A stretch of DNA of 64,000 nucleotides from Earliella scabrosa (taxonomy: Eukaryota; Basidiomycota; Agaricomycetes; Polyporales; Polyporaceae). The stretch spans positions 372,001 to 436,000 of the forward strand of contig JABYQQ010000023.1 in assembly GCA_022605405.1 (NCBI GenBank). The letters are read 5' to 3'. The notes under the pieces are model-generated. The model saw only the letters and a list, made by a program, of their open reading frames with translations, searched no databases and was not told where the DNA came from. Positions 32,449 through 42,892 of the stretch are shown piece after piece (the stretch's first letter is position 1; each line of letters begins with the position of its first letter). The position numbers and the translations under genes were made by a program.

Positions 32449-33839
32449 TATGTCTAATGCTGTAATCTCGTGTGGCGCTCCCACCGGGGTGTAAAACGAC
32501 ATTCTCCTGATGCGTGATCTGGCGTACACAAGACATGACAATGTATCCAGTGCCCTAGGCGAGATGGTCAAAGAATACTCGTGACACGCACCGAAGTCTG
32601 TCGTACGCATCTCCAATGCACTGCATGGGCGACGGGATTGATTGGTCTTGCTACCAGAGCCTCGGTGCGACTCGTTCCTGACTTTGGCCTGGTCAGTTAG
32701 AGATGGAAATGATCTTAGGTCCAAGGGATGGACTGACGGGGAGGGCTGGGACAAGAAACCCGGTCATGCTTAGTGACCTAGGTAGAGGTCGAATTCAGGC
32801 TCACTCACGGCAAGTCTCCGACAATGTGAGGCGTAATATTGCGTGGCTCTCAAATGGTGAAGGGGCGATGATATTCGGAGAGTACGACTCCCAACCCATG
32901 GAGACGTTGCGGACGATATACATCAACGGGGTGTATGTCACAATGTAGGACGTACGCACCCACATGTCCCAACCCCCGCCTTAGCTACAGATTTGAGAGC
33001 ACGCAGGAGTTTGAGGAGTGCGCCAGACTGCCGCAGGAGAGGAGGCAGTGACACGTCAGTGGAGCTGAGGAGACGCAGGCATACAATCTGGACTCACGCG
33101 ATGGAAACGAATATTACCGAAGCCATTTCAGGTAGATTGCTGTGTGTTCAGGCAACTCCTATGATCGCTAACAAAGCTAGTGGGAGCAGATGAAGAGAGA
33201 GATGGACGAGCTGATGTTAAGCGCCTCAAACATTAGTCAGGGTCTAAATGAATCGGAGTTTCAAGCGCTGTGTATCGCCAAGCAGTGTCCCAATTGGGCA
33301 AACCTTGCATGCCATGCATAAAACCAGGGATTTCCGTGGCTTCGCTTACAAGTACCCACAATGACCATGATACACAATCCGCGACGGTTGGGAAGTCAGG
33401 CCATTAATAGCATTACCTATCTCAGTGTCCTGGAAAACTGGGATCTGCGGGTGATGGTTGGGATAGCGCTTCAAGCACTGCAACCGCGGGTCGGAGTTCT
33501 TAGGAATGCTCAGGGAATGCTAGTAGCCCTAGTTTGCAGTTATTTTTGGGAGGGGTTGCAGACGATTGAGATCGACCCGGGGATTTTGCAGTGTGTGATG
33601 CATCCATCTTGAATTTCTTTCCCACAGCCGATCAGGCAGAGCACACAGAGGATCTCGGAGACTCGCAATTGATGCGAAGCTACGAATGCATGATCAAATT
33701 ATGGCAAAGCAGGCATACATACAGTCGGCGCGAGAAACAACGGGTCGAGGAGTCATCGATAGAGGAGCACAGCAGAGAAGGGGACCCGAGAGGAAGCAGA
33801 GGGAGGGCGACAGAGGGAGTAACTCAGGCGTACAAAAAT
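32449..33839. other. No supported gene
   Basis: Short frames on both strands lack motifs and splice logic. Nothing specific was seen. Confidence 0.4.
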
Positions 33840-36003
33840 CTCTTGGGTTCTGCGCGCGATGGTCTTGCTCGTCGCGCGCAGGTGAGGGAGGCAAGCGGAG
33901 ACTTCGGGTCATCGCGGGTGGGCAGCGCGGACGGGCCTGTTTGCAAGGCTTCGGCCGTCGCGAGCGCGGTCGTCTTGCTCGTCGTCCAAAAGTGGGGCGC
34001 GCTAACCAGGTGCTGGTTCGCGGGTTTTGAGTCATCTTCGTTGGATGGTCGAGGCTGTGAGTCCGCTGATCGAACGAGACGCTGGGTTTTAAGTGCGCAG
34101 CAACATGGTCATCGAGGGCCAGTTGTCGAACAAAGGCTTCGTCGGGCTCAAGGTCTTCTTCGTCAAGCCCGTCGGTGACAATCTCATGGTAGTCCTCATA
34201 TGCAGTGCTATAGACCCATACTGATCCAGTGATGCGATCGTGATTAGCAATGACTGGGCTGACAATGCTAGATTGGGGGAGCTGACCTGTTCCACCAGGC
34301 GATGAATATCACCGTGTCTTCATCGTCCGCGTGTTCCTCAAGCCTACTTGGAACAACGCTGACTCGGGCGGCGTCAGCGAGTCTTTCTGCATATGGATTG
34401 CCGACTATCTAAGCCTGGAGCAGGAAGAAATCGATAAGCTCACTGGGACAAATGACAGTGAGCGCGCGAACGGGTTAGCTCTTACCAAGACTAGCGGGAT
34501 GCTCTGTACGACACCGTGGGGGCGTTTTCGGGGTCATACTCATTGACAATATCGCGCGATAGAAGATGTCGGGGGTTGTCTTCTTGACGCGATGTATCTT
34601 GGGCAAACCTTCCCCGCCTAGGTTGAGCATGCGTCGCCTATACCTGTGTGAAACATGTGAGTACGTGAGGTTAACTAGAGGTTCTACACGTACGCGTGAC
34701 ATTGAGCGTCGAACTGCTGGATGTCTTGAATTGGGGTGGCGAGGTGATTAGTGTACATTGAGTTGAAGCTGAAGATGCGTGCCTTGTTGCTGACACTGCG
34801 GGACAGCGGATCAAGTACCTTGCGGGTGCCCATTACTTGCCGTGGTAGGTCATGGTGGAGATCGTGCTTTAGACTGTCGATGTCACCGAGAGGCTAGGGG
34901 ATGGGCGCTTATCTGTAGGTGTTGATCCGGTAGTTTAGCAGGGTCAGCGTCCTATAGCATAGGAGTGGGTCATCTTGACGATGTGCTCTCAATTGATGAG
35001 ATACGGATAGAATTGCTTGATCCAGGATATGCTGTGAGCGAGTTCCTCCAAAACCTCTGGTTGCCGTCGCTCAATTGACGGATCATGGGGTCAGCAAGGA
35101 ATTTGCTGACAACGTCGAACGTACCTTCAGTTCGCAACGAGCGCTATCATCTTTTTGCGTTCGCGGTCGTCCAGAGTTCCGAGGGCGCAGATGAAAAGTC
35201 CAATTGTGATCATTCGCGAGTACACCATGCAGGGACCTTACGCGCGGGGGATGTGGCGAGTGATACCCCTCAGAATGTGTTCGGGCGTGCGTTGGGTGCT
35301 GTTGGATCCCCGGCTCGTAGTGAGCAACAACACGTGCAGTGAGAGAACGAGGGCGAGACCCACTGAACGCGATATGAACGCGATAACGACGCAAGGATGA
35401 CCTTGATCACAGGCAGGTACTCCTGTGAGTTGAGTTCGTTCAGGACGTCCAAGGAGGTTTTGTCTCGGTGTTCCTGAGCTCGTAGATGTCTTCGTGGGGT
35501 TGAGCTTCGTCCTCTTCAGTTGAGCATTCGAGTTGTTCATCGAGGTCGGCGGCAGAGCCGTCCTCCATTTCTACAGCATCACGATAACGCCCAGGGGATC
35601 AGCCCTCTTGGTCCTGGGATCAACAAAGTCGCCTGTATGCGTACCAGGTGTAGCGCGGCGGGACGAGCCACGGCCCGAGGGCGTATGGCGCGCATGCGCA
35701 TCGGAGCGTTGGGGGTGCAGCTAGCAATTTTACCTCTTTACGAGGCCTCGGTGACAGGCTCTTCAACCAATTCGGAGCCGCTATAATGGCCTCTCGATGA
35801 CTAGGCATATTATAGACTGTAGATGAGGACTCACTTGCCGTATGTTCGCCACTCTGGGCCGTACGCCTCGCGGCCTCGTCCTGCTCAACTTGCTTACGTA
35901 CCTCCACCCTGAGCTTCTCCAGGTCTTCTTGTTGTATCTGCGCGAGGACTTCCTGTTCGATATGCTTGCGAAGGTTTAAGGAAGTATATGCGGGGCCTTG
36001 CAA
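33840..36003 (-). pseudogene. Decayed gene of unknown function
   Basis: Protein-like segments appear in order on the minus strand but in changing frames. They are a coiled-coil-like block near 35850-35990 (QEDLEKLRVEVRKQVEQDEA) with a plausible GTGAGT..TATAG intron after it, an acidic block near 35460-35580 (LDEQLECSTEEDEAQPHEDI), LDVLNELNSQEYLPVIKVIL near 35390-35450, and ELAHSISWIKQFYPYLI near 35000-35060. Then come RLEEHADDEDTVIFIAWW near 34300-34360 and a long acidic block near 34060-34240 (TAYEDYHEIVTDGLDEEDLE). No ATG and no single splice model was found. It may be a multi-exon gene broken by frameshifts, or one whose introns I could not place. Its family is not recognised. A LINE insertion lies just upstream at 36297. 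Confidence 0.35.
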
Positions 36004-36280
36004 GCTAGGATCAGCTCACTCGGGCTTTCCCCTGGCCCTCTTCTGGCCCTAAGAGGACACTGGGCATGAGCAGATGGACGAAAAGCGAGAGTTGACCGAG
36101 AGGACGTTGGTAAACATGGGTGCGCGCGTGCAGCTCTTGCACCCGACGATGGAGTCGAAATGGAACAGATTGACTGTGAGTGCGGCCCTGCCTCTTCAGG
36201 CGCGTTCGGCGGTACGTCACGTCATGCGATTGCGGCCAGACCTCTCCACGTCCGACGTCGTATTACATAAGTCGAGTAGC

Positions 36281-36296
36281 GCCGGCCAGCGGCATC
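36281..36296 (+). repeat. LINE target-site duplication, 3'-side copy
   Basis: This is the 16-bp GCCGGCCAGCGGCATC directly abutting the poly(T/A) run. It matches 42712-42727 exactly. Confidence 0.95.
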
Positions 36297-36479
36297 TTTT
36301 TTTTTTTTTTTTTTTTTTTTCAACGTGAGTATCCCTGCTTCGAATACATGCGGACTGTACTCCTACGGGACCCGCGGCGTAGGCCAGAGCGGGCGCGGTA
36401 CGACATGGCTATTTACTGAGTTTTGGCGAGAATGGGCTGGCCCGAGAGGGCAGCGTAGGGATGGCCCGGGCGCGGGAGC

Positions 36480-39400
36480 TTAAGGGTGTGTGGGAGGAGC
36501 GTCTGCGAACGTGAACGCCGACGGGTGGGTCTCGAGGAAGTCTAGGATTAGGGGGAAGGGATCCAGCTCGCCGAGATAGTCGTCCCATCTGAGCGAGTAG
36601 GGCGTGCGGGGGTAGAATGTGCAGCGGTCGACAACGTGCCGCCGGGTTTGGAGTTCGGGCCTGTCACACGAGCAGTGCGTAGGCTGGTCGGGAAAGAAGC
36701 GGAGTCTGTATGCTCCGATGGGTGCGTGATCAGTGAGGCAGCGCACCATGCGTGCGCACAGCGACTTGGACGCGCCAACCCGCTTCAGGGGATAGTTGCC
36801 GGTGTGTGTGACGACACGAAGCGCGGGGTGCTGAGGGTACCGACGGCCCCAGTATTTCGGCCCGCGTGCGAGAAGCCTCCAGTCCTCTCGCGCGTTGTCT
36901 GCGATGGTGAATCGGCCGTAGGTGAGGGAGATGGGACATGGACGTGGTACAGGGATGGCAGGATCATCGACCGCCAGGCCCACCGCCTCGTCAATGCGTT
37001 CATTGAGTTCGACGTCCCGATGCGAGGGACAGTAGGAGAATGACAACTTCCGTTCGGGGTCTCCATCAAGCCAGGCGCGCACATTCGCGCACGCCTTGAG
37101 AGATATGCTCTGGCCGGCGTGGAGATGCGGTTCGAGAACGGTCTTGACGGCTGACTCGCCGTCCGAGAAGATGTGGATCTTGCTGAAGCCGGCGCCACAG
37201 GCATAGGCAAGTGCCATGCCTAGCGCGATCAGCTCTGCGTCATAACTGAGCGCGCGGCCTGTGGCCGCCATGCGGGTGTGTATCCGATCGGGACCATGGT
37301 AGGCATGAAAGCCAGCTGCTGACTTCCCCAGCATGGGAAAAGCGCTGCCGTCTGTAAACAGGTATAGAGTGTCCGGATCGTCGCGGCACGCTTGGATTCG
37401 TGGGAGGAGGACACCTGCGATCCATCCGTCGAGTTCCTCTGAGCTCTTTTTTGGATGCTCCAAGAAAAACTCGATGCGGTCGTGGTGTGTGTCGACAAGG
37501 CGCAGCCCGGGCTGGCACTCCGAGTGCAGGGTGTCGAAGGATTCTGTCACCTGGCCAAATACGGCAGCGGCGCAGGAGAGAGGGATCGTATAGGCGGCCT
37601 TGGGGAGTTCGGCCGTGTACCGCATGTACGGGCCGTTCTCGGAGCGGCCGAGACGGTTTGGGAACAAAGCGACGAGAGGGTGGGATGCCATGAGAGTACG
37701 GATCCTCATGAAGTATCGTTCCTGCAGCTTGCGGACATGCAGGCCAATAGGCATGACCCCGCCGAATGCCTCGAGGGCTCCGGCCGGGGATGTTCGGAAG
37801 CCGCCGGTGATCCACCGCATAGCTTCGTTGTGTGCTGTGCGAAGTGGGGCCATACGCGTCTTGGACCTTGCCGTGTACCAGACCTGGCAGCCATATGTCA
37901 TGAGTGGTAGCACGCAGGAGATGTACAGTCGGCGCTTTTGGGGAGGGGACAGACCGCGTACGGAGTTGCCCAGCATAAGCATGGACTGCACCGTTGACCT
38001 TGCGGCCTGTGAGTAGTACGCGATATGGCGTCGGAATGTCAGAGCGGGATCAAGATAGAACCCGAGCCACCTCCAACACTCCGACGGCTTGAGCGGAAAC
38101 TCGCGCGTGAATGGGCCGCGCATGAGCCGGATAGATAGAGGCTTGTGCTCCTTGCGCTGACGAGCTGAGATGAAATGACAGGCCTCTGTCTTGTCGTGCT
38201 CGACGACAAGGCCCAGCTGTCCGAGTACATCCTCAGCTTTGTGGTAGGCTTCGACAAGAAGAATGTTGTTGATAGCGATGTGTTCCGAGGTAGCCACAAA
38301 GAGGCCATCGTCGACGTAGAACATCAACATGACCTCCGAGTGGGTGGTGGTGACGGGGTACAGGATGTGAAGAGCCGGGGAGACGTAGATGTTGGAGAGA
38401 ACTGGGGATAGTCCGGATCCCTGACCTACGCCTACGCCGGGTGCTGCAAACTCCGGGGATCTAGAGTTGCCCCAGACAAAAGAAGTCGAGCGACCCTCGA
38501 GATACGATCGGAAGAAATGGACATATCGGCGGCTGAAGCCGTACCGCTCGAGAATGCGCAGCAGCATGTCATGCTGCACGGAAGGGAAGAACTGCGCGAC
38601 ATCAAACGCGAGACATGACGTGACAAGGCCCTCTCTCCACCCGCTGCGAATGTGGTTGACCAGCACCGACGCCGCATCCACGGTGGAATGTTGCTTCGTG
38701 CCACCGAACTGGTTCGGATGGAGGAGCCCAAACTTGTTGCACTCAAAGTGGAGGCGTTCCGCGACAATGCGTTCTGCCAGCTTGCCAATGCAGCTTAGCA
38801 GCACAATTGGACGGTAGGCCTTCACGCGTGAGTAGTCAGGCTTGTGAGGCTTCGGGATAACGACCGAGACGGCACGCTTAAACTGCTCGGGCCAAAAGCC
38901 AAGCATCAAGCAGCCGTTGTAGATAGCAAGTAGGACCTCCGCAAAGTGCGGATCACCTGCAAGGGACCGTACATGGGACCACCGTATGTGGTCCCACCCC
39001 GGGGCTGAGTTACGAGCTTCCTTCAGTGCATCCTGAAGCTCGCGATAGGAGACTGGAGGGCAATCCCGCTCTTCCCGAGCGGGCAGCCTGTCGAGGATGG
39101 TGACGTCAACTGCACGGTCCGCAGCTGAGTGAAAAGTGGTATCCAGTGCCTCCCACAGCTCGGTCTGAGTGCGGACAGGCTGACCGGCATGGATGATGGC
39201 AGAGTACATGGGGAGGGCACGAGGTCGTGTCCAGGACATTAAGTCCCAGACGCGCTTCTTCGCCTCTGCGACCGCAGCAATTCGCTCGTCAAAAAACTTG
39301 CGTTTTGCTGCCCGCAGTGTGGAGAGATAGACGCGTCGAGCGAGACCTGCACAATCGCGCGCCGCATGTAGGAGGCCAGCGTGACGGATGCGTTCGGCCA

Positions 39401-40448
39401 GGTCCGCCCCGCGAGGGAAGTGTCTTGCAATTACGCGAGACTCGTTGACTGCAAGCCGGTAGTGATCACGAGCCTCAGTGCAGTCGTCATTCCACCAGGT
39501 GTTCGACTTGTGAGAGAAGCGACGGGGTCGTGCATGGGTTTCCCATGCGCTGGCAATGGCCGCAAAGAGCTGATCCACACGCTCGCGCAGGGATGGAATG
39601 TCGGAGATGACGTCGGCTGATATGAATTCTGTGTTCTTGCGAACATCGTCCAGGAACAGCTTCTCCTCCTCGGAGCCTGCTGGTATGGTGGGGTCCCCAT
39701 GGGTAGACCATAGGGCGGTGTGGAGGGAGACTCTGAGGGGCGCATGATCTGACATTCCCATGTCGTCGGTTAAGACGTCGAGGGGGGAGGTGCGGGTGCC
39801 TGCTGGGACTGCAACCAGGTCGATCACCGTCGGCCGCAGCGTCGAATTGTGAGGATAGTGGGTTGCAACACCTGGGGTGTTGAGAATGGACAGACCCAGA
39901 TTGTCGAAAAGGGACGTGACATTGTGGATGCGTTCTGCGCCGTCCTCGGAGTAGCCCGGATCCCATAGGGTCGCATGTGTGTTGAAGTCGCCGCCCATGC
40001 AGTCTATCGCGGGCAGGTCTTGGAGAACGCGGTGGAGGTAGCGCACGGCCTCGCCGCGTGTATCATTGTACACGTTCAGAATCTGGACGGGGTCTGCATC
40101 GGCGCGAAGCGTCAGCGACAGCAGCATGCAATCACGATGCGAGACCGCCGCATGGAGGCGACTGATTGCATTGACCAGTCGTCGGTTGACGTAGCACGCT
40201 ACCCTAGCATCAAAGCCAGGCGTTAGCAGCTGCCAGTTTGGATGTATGACGGTACCGTGTAGAAAGCCCTCAATGACCCGCTCGTGTGGCCCCACGTCAG
40301 CGGTCGAGGCAACCGGCTTTAACCGTCCATGCCAGGGTTCCTGAATGCACAGGACGTCGCAGGATGACGCGAACGTCTCGAGAGTGGACGACGTATGCGC
40401 GTTGTTATGATTGACATTATGGAACATGACAGTAAGCTCGGACAACAT
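36480..40448 (-). CDS. LINE ORF2: endonuclease, reverse transcriptase, RNase H (1322 aa)
   Basis: Residues ~1-230 form an AP-like endonuclease/phosphatase domain: HNVN at the start, CIQEPW with the metal-binding Glu, GGDFNTHATLWDPG, and SDHAPLRVSL at its end. The reverse transcriptase lies at about 480-770, with YRPIVLLSCIGKLAERIV, GLVTSCLAFDVAQFFPSVQH, VGQGSGLSPVLSNIY and the catalytic FYVDDGLFV. RNase H is at about 1050-1180 (LFTDGS, AELIALGMAL, SDGESAV and a late D). A C-terminal CSCDRPELQTRRHVVDRC zinc motif follows. The protein nicks target DNA and copies the element RNA at the nick. All catalytic motifs are present and no stop interrupts the frame. Confidence 0.95.
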   Translation of the reverse strand: MLSELTVMFHNVNHNNAHTSSTLETFASSCDVLCIQEPWHGRLKPVASTADVGPHERVIEGFLHGTVIHPNWQLLTPGFDARVACYVNRRLVNAISRLHAAVSHRDCMLLSLTLRADADPVQILNVYNDTRGEAVRYLHRVLQDLPAIDCMGGDFNTHATLWDPGYSEDGAERIHNVTSLFDNLGLSILNTPGVATHYPHNSTLRPTVIDLVAVPAGTRTSPLDVLTDDMGMSDHAPLRVSLHTALWSTHGDPTIPAGSEEEKLFLDDVRKNTEFISADVISDIPSLRERVDQLFAAIASAWETHARPRRFSHKSNTWWNDDCTEARDHYRLAVNESRVIARHFPRGADLAERIRHAGLLHAARDCAGLARRVYLSTLRAAKRKFFDERIAAVAEAKKRVWDLMSWTRPRALPMYSAIIHAGQPVRTQTELWEALDTTFHSAADRAVDVTILDRLPAREERDCPPVSYRELQDALKEARNSAPGWDHIRWSHVRSLAGDPHFAEVLLAIYNGCLMLGFWPEQFKRAVSVVIPKPHKPDYSRVKAYRPIVLLSCIGKLAERIVAERLHFECNKFGLLHPNQFGGTKQHSTVDAASVLVNHIRSGWREGLVTSCLAFDVAQFFPSVQHDMLLRILERYGFSRRYVHFFRSYLEGRSTSFVWGNSRSPEFAAPGVGVGQGSGLSPVLSNIYVSPALHILYPVTTTHSEVMLMFYVDDGLFVATSEHIAINNILLVEAYHKAEDVLGQLGLVVEHDKTEACHFISARQRKEHKPLSIRLMRGPFTREFPLKPSECWRWLGFYLDPALTFRRHIAYYSQAARSTVQSMLMLGNSVRGLSPPQKRRLYISCVLPLMTYGCQVWYTARSKTRMAPLRTAHNEAMRWITGGFRTSPAGALEAFGGVMPIGLHVRKLQERYFMRIRTLMASHPLVALFPNRLGRSENGPYMRYTAELPKAAYTIPLSCAAAVFGQVTESFDTLHSECQPGLRLVDTHHDRIEFFLEHPKKSSEELDGWIAGVLLPRIQACRDDPDTLYLFTDGSAFPMLGKSAAGFHAYHGPDRIHTRMAATGRALSYDAELIALGMALAYACGAGFSKIHIFSDGESAVKTVLEPHLHAGQSISLKACANVRAWLDGDPERKLSFSYCPSHRDVELNERIDEAVGLAVDDPAIPVPRPCPISLTYGRFTIADNAREDWRLLARGPKYWGRRYPQHPALRVVTHTGNYPLKRVGASKSLCARMVRCLTDHAPIGAYRLRFFPDQPTHCSCDRPELQTRRHVVDRCTFYPRTPYSLRWDDYLGELDPFPLILDFLETHPSAFTFADAPPTHP

Positions 40449-40457
40449 GATGCTCGC

Positions 40458-42509
40458 CTACAGTTCCATAGCACCTCCATCCCTCTCCGTCCGACCGCGT
40501 CCGCGACCACGACCTGACTGAGAAAGGGGTGAGAGGGGGACGACGGTCGTTGGGCCAAAACGTACCTGTCGTCCGCGAGATGTGCCAGCTGTCTCGCCAG
40601 AGCCCGTGCGAGCTCCGGCAGGTTGAGGAAGCGCGTCACCGTCACGCGCCAAGCGCGGACGGCTCGCATTGTGGCTGAGAATCCAACTGTCGTCGGATCG
40701 GTGTTGGAAGAAGACACACTCGGTGTCGGTCGCTACATGCGGGCCACCACAGTTAGCGCACCGCAGGTGTGGGCAGTCCTGGTCCGCCGGAGCATCACGG
40801 CAGCATTCCGACATCTCACGGTGCTGCGTCGCATGATGGTCCCTGGCGCAGACCTCGCAGACGTAGTGCTTGGACGAGCACTCCGGCTCGGCATGGCCGA
40901 ACACGAAGCACTTCGTGCATTGGGGGAGAACATAGCGGTCACCGAGGACGATGGGCGTAATCGGCCCGTATGGGAACAGTACGTGCTTGTGACGCAACGC
41001 ACTAGCCACAGAGCCTTGCGCATCGTCCGGAAGCTCGACAACGAGCATGTTCGTCGCAGGGCGGCCTGAAGTGGCGGCCCAGCGGATGTCGCTTATGCGC
41101 GCCCGATAGTTATCCCAAGCGGGAGTGTCATCGAGGGGGCTAGCAGCGGTGTGGGGGCTGATGTCATTGCCGGCTTTGTCGACGCATGGGACGCCGCGGA
41201 AGCCCAGGCAAACCCGGTACTCGTGACGAGAGGCGGACACGGCGTGAACGGAGACCCCGTACGCCCGGGCCACCGTATCGCAGATGATGGGAAGGGCATT
41301 GTCAGGAAGTGGGGAGGAGAAGATGAGGAAGAGGATCCCGGACGGGCCGTAGTGAGCGTCCTCCACAGAGAGAACAGAGACGCCCACCTCCGGCGACTTG
41401 ACGACGTTGTCGACGATAAGTTTCGCCAGAGGGACAGGCAGGGGCCGCCGGTCAGGGCGAACCGCTGGCGAGACGCGGACATAGATGGTCTTGGAGACCT
41501 TCCGCGGTCTGGATTTCTTGCGCTTCTTTCGTGCAGGCCCCGGTCCAGGAGAGGAGAGGCGAGCGGCCAGATCGAAGCGAATAGGAGCAGGGGACGGGGA
41601 CGCGCGAGACGGAGCGCGAGACGGGAAGTCTGCGGGCGTTGGCGCGCGGGTAGGTGGTGCAGGTGCACGGGACGCTGTCCGTGACACGGGTGGGGAGGGG
41701 GTGCCGTAGATTGCCTGATACTGCTGCATCAGTTCGGTGAACGGGAGATCCCGTCCATGCAACTCGAGATAGTACTTGCGCAACTCGCGGAGCTTGCTCG
41801 CGTCGCAGACTTGCGGGGTGCTCGAGGTGCTAGGCGCCCGGGGCCGCTTGGTGGCGGCCTTCGCGGGAGTCTGCACGGCGCGGGAGGGCGCGCGCGCCGC
41901 GACCTCTACCCAGGAGGAGGAGGCGGTCTTGGATGTGCCGGTGTTCGCAGCTGGTGGGGAAGCGCGGGGGGCGGGACTGGTCGGCGGGTTCGCCTGTGAC
42001 GACGCTTTGGCGCTATTGAGGTCGCGTGATAGCCGCTCAACCTTGTCTTGGAGACCGGCTGTCGCGGTGTTGACGTGGAGGCCGGACTGGAACACGTCGA
42101 CGAGGAGGCTGTTGAAAGAGTCAAGGGAGCTCGCGAGGTGGTGGTACGCGAGTCGTGTGAGGTGGGGGGACTGAGACTGTTCTTGTGCGATGTTCTTGCG
42201 GAGACTGAGCAGGCAGTCGCGCATAGCAGTGATGGAGCAGGCCATGGCTCCTGCAACTCCAAGCACCCCATCCGTCGCGCGAAAATCGTCGGCGGACAGA
42301 ATCTTGGAATCAGAGGGCCAATCGCCGGAAGGGCGGACGTCAGCGGGAGAAGAGGGACGAGGAGACTGCTCACGCATTTCCAGGTCGTCCTCCACTCCGG
42401 CAGTCTGGGAAATGTCCAATTGGGACTGGGAGAAGTCTTCGGGGGGCTCTGGAGAGTGTCGGCGCGAGCCCGGAGGCGATGAGGACGCGCGCCGTTTTTG
42501 GGAGCTCAT
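40458..42509 (-). CDS. LINE ORF1: Gag-like nucleic-acid-binding protein (683 aa)
   Basis: I chose the ATG at 42509 (MSSQKRRASSSPP). The open frame continues upstream to 42743, but that part crosses the element boundary at 42711 and so cannot belong to the LINE. The protein has a Ser/Pro-rich N-terminal half with basic stretches (RKKRKKSRPRKVSK), a middle folded part, and C-terminal zinc knuckles (CTKCFVFGHAEPEC, then CEVCARDHHATQH and CANCGGPH). Such ORF1 proteins bind element RNA and form ribonucleoprotein particles. The stop at 40458 lies 9 bp before the ORF2 ATG, so ORF2 translation probably uses reinitiation. Confidence 0.9.
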   Translation of the reverse strand: MSSQKRRASSSPPGSRRHSPEPPEDFSQSQLDISQTAGVEDDLEMREQSPRPSSPADVRPSGDWPSDSKILSADDFRATDGVLGVAGAMACSITAMRDCLLSLRKNIAQEQSQSPHLTRLAYHHLASSLDSFNSLLVDVFQSGLHVNTATAGLQDKVERLSRDLNSAKASSQANPPTSPAPRASPPAANTGTSKTASSSWVEVAARAPSRAVQTPAKAATKRPRAPSTSSTPQVCDASKLRELRKYYLELHGRDLPFTELMQQYQAIYGTPSPPVSRTASRAPAPPTRAPTPADFPSRAPSRASPSPAPIRFDLAARLSSPGPGPARKKRKKSRPRKVSKTIYVRVSPAVRPDRRPLPVPLAKLIVDNVVKSPEVGVSVLSVEDAHYGPSGILFLIFSSPLPDNALPIICDTVARAYGVSVHAVSASRHEYRVCLGFRGVPCVDKAGNDISPHTAASPLDDTPAWDNYRARISDIRWAATSGRPATNMLVVELPDDAQGSVASALRHKHVLFPYGPITPIVLGDRYVLPQCTKCFVFGHAEPECSSKHYVCEVCARDHHATQHREMSECCRDAPADQDCPHLRCANCGGPHVATDTECVFFQHRSDDSWILSHNASRPRLARDGDALPQPAGARTGSGETAGTSRGRQVRFGPTTVVPLSPLSQSGRGRGRGRTERDGGAMEL

Positions 42510-42711
42510 GTGCTTCGCCGGGCGTATCTTGGAAGGCCCAACGATCTGAGCTGCTGCGCGGCGGTGATATCGGTGAGGAAGCCCGTCGGGGCTTTTTGCA
42601 CTCGGAGGAGCCGTTGCACGACTAGAGAGGCAGAGGAATTGGAAGGGGATCAGCGAGGGAGGGCCGGCGCTTAAAGAAGATGATGGTGGTACGGGTGCAA
42701 GATGCCGTGTG

Positions 42712-42727
42712 GCCGGCCAGCGGCATC
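42712..42727 (+). repeat. LINE target-site duplication, 5'-side copy
   Basis: This is the exact copy of 36281-36296 and marks the 5' end of the LINE at 42711. Confidence 0.95.
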
Positions 42728-42892
42728 GGCGCTCCCTTAACATGAATGGAAGTCACTCCAGCCTTGTCTCCCCTAGGCAGACGTTTGGACGGACCTATGG
42801 AAGGGGGAAGGGACGGTCCTACAACACTCCAGCCGTCCTGCGTTTTATTTAGCACCCGCCAGAGAATACACTACTCAAGCAGCCAAGGCAAT

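Larger units (their letters stand above)
36297..42711 (-). mobile_element. Full-length LINE (Tad1-like) with poly(A) tail
   Basis: This non-LTR retrotransposon of 6.4 kb reads on the minus strand: a ~200-bp 5' leader, ORF1 (Gag-like), ORF2 (endonuclease, reverse transcriptase, RNase H), a ~160-bp 3' untranslated region and a 24-nt poly(A), seen as T at 36297-36320. Perfect 16-bp direct repeats, GCCGGCCAGCGGCATC, at 36281-36296 and 42712-42727 form the target-site duplication. Both frames are intact and the poly(A) is uninterrupted, so the insertion is probably recent and potentially active. RNase H at the end of ORF2 and the CCHC-rich ORF1 fit the Tad1 group; group placement is inference. It inserted about 165 bp beyond the stop of the glycoside-hydrolase-like gene. 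Confidence 0.95.

Noticed and set aside
32019..32754. Long minus-strand frames of Arg/Ala/His repeats
   Set aside because: They arise from the 35-bp minisatellite, whose period is not a multiple of three. All frames look similar and no start or splice logic exists.
42510..42743. N-terminal 78 codons of the LINE ORF1 open frame
   Set aside because: They extend past the LINE 5' end at 42711 defined by the target duplication. ATG 42509 is the plausible start.
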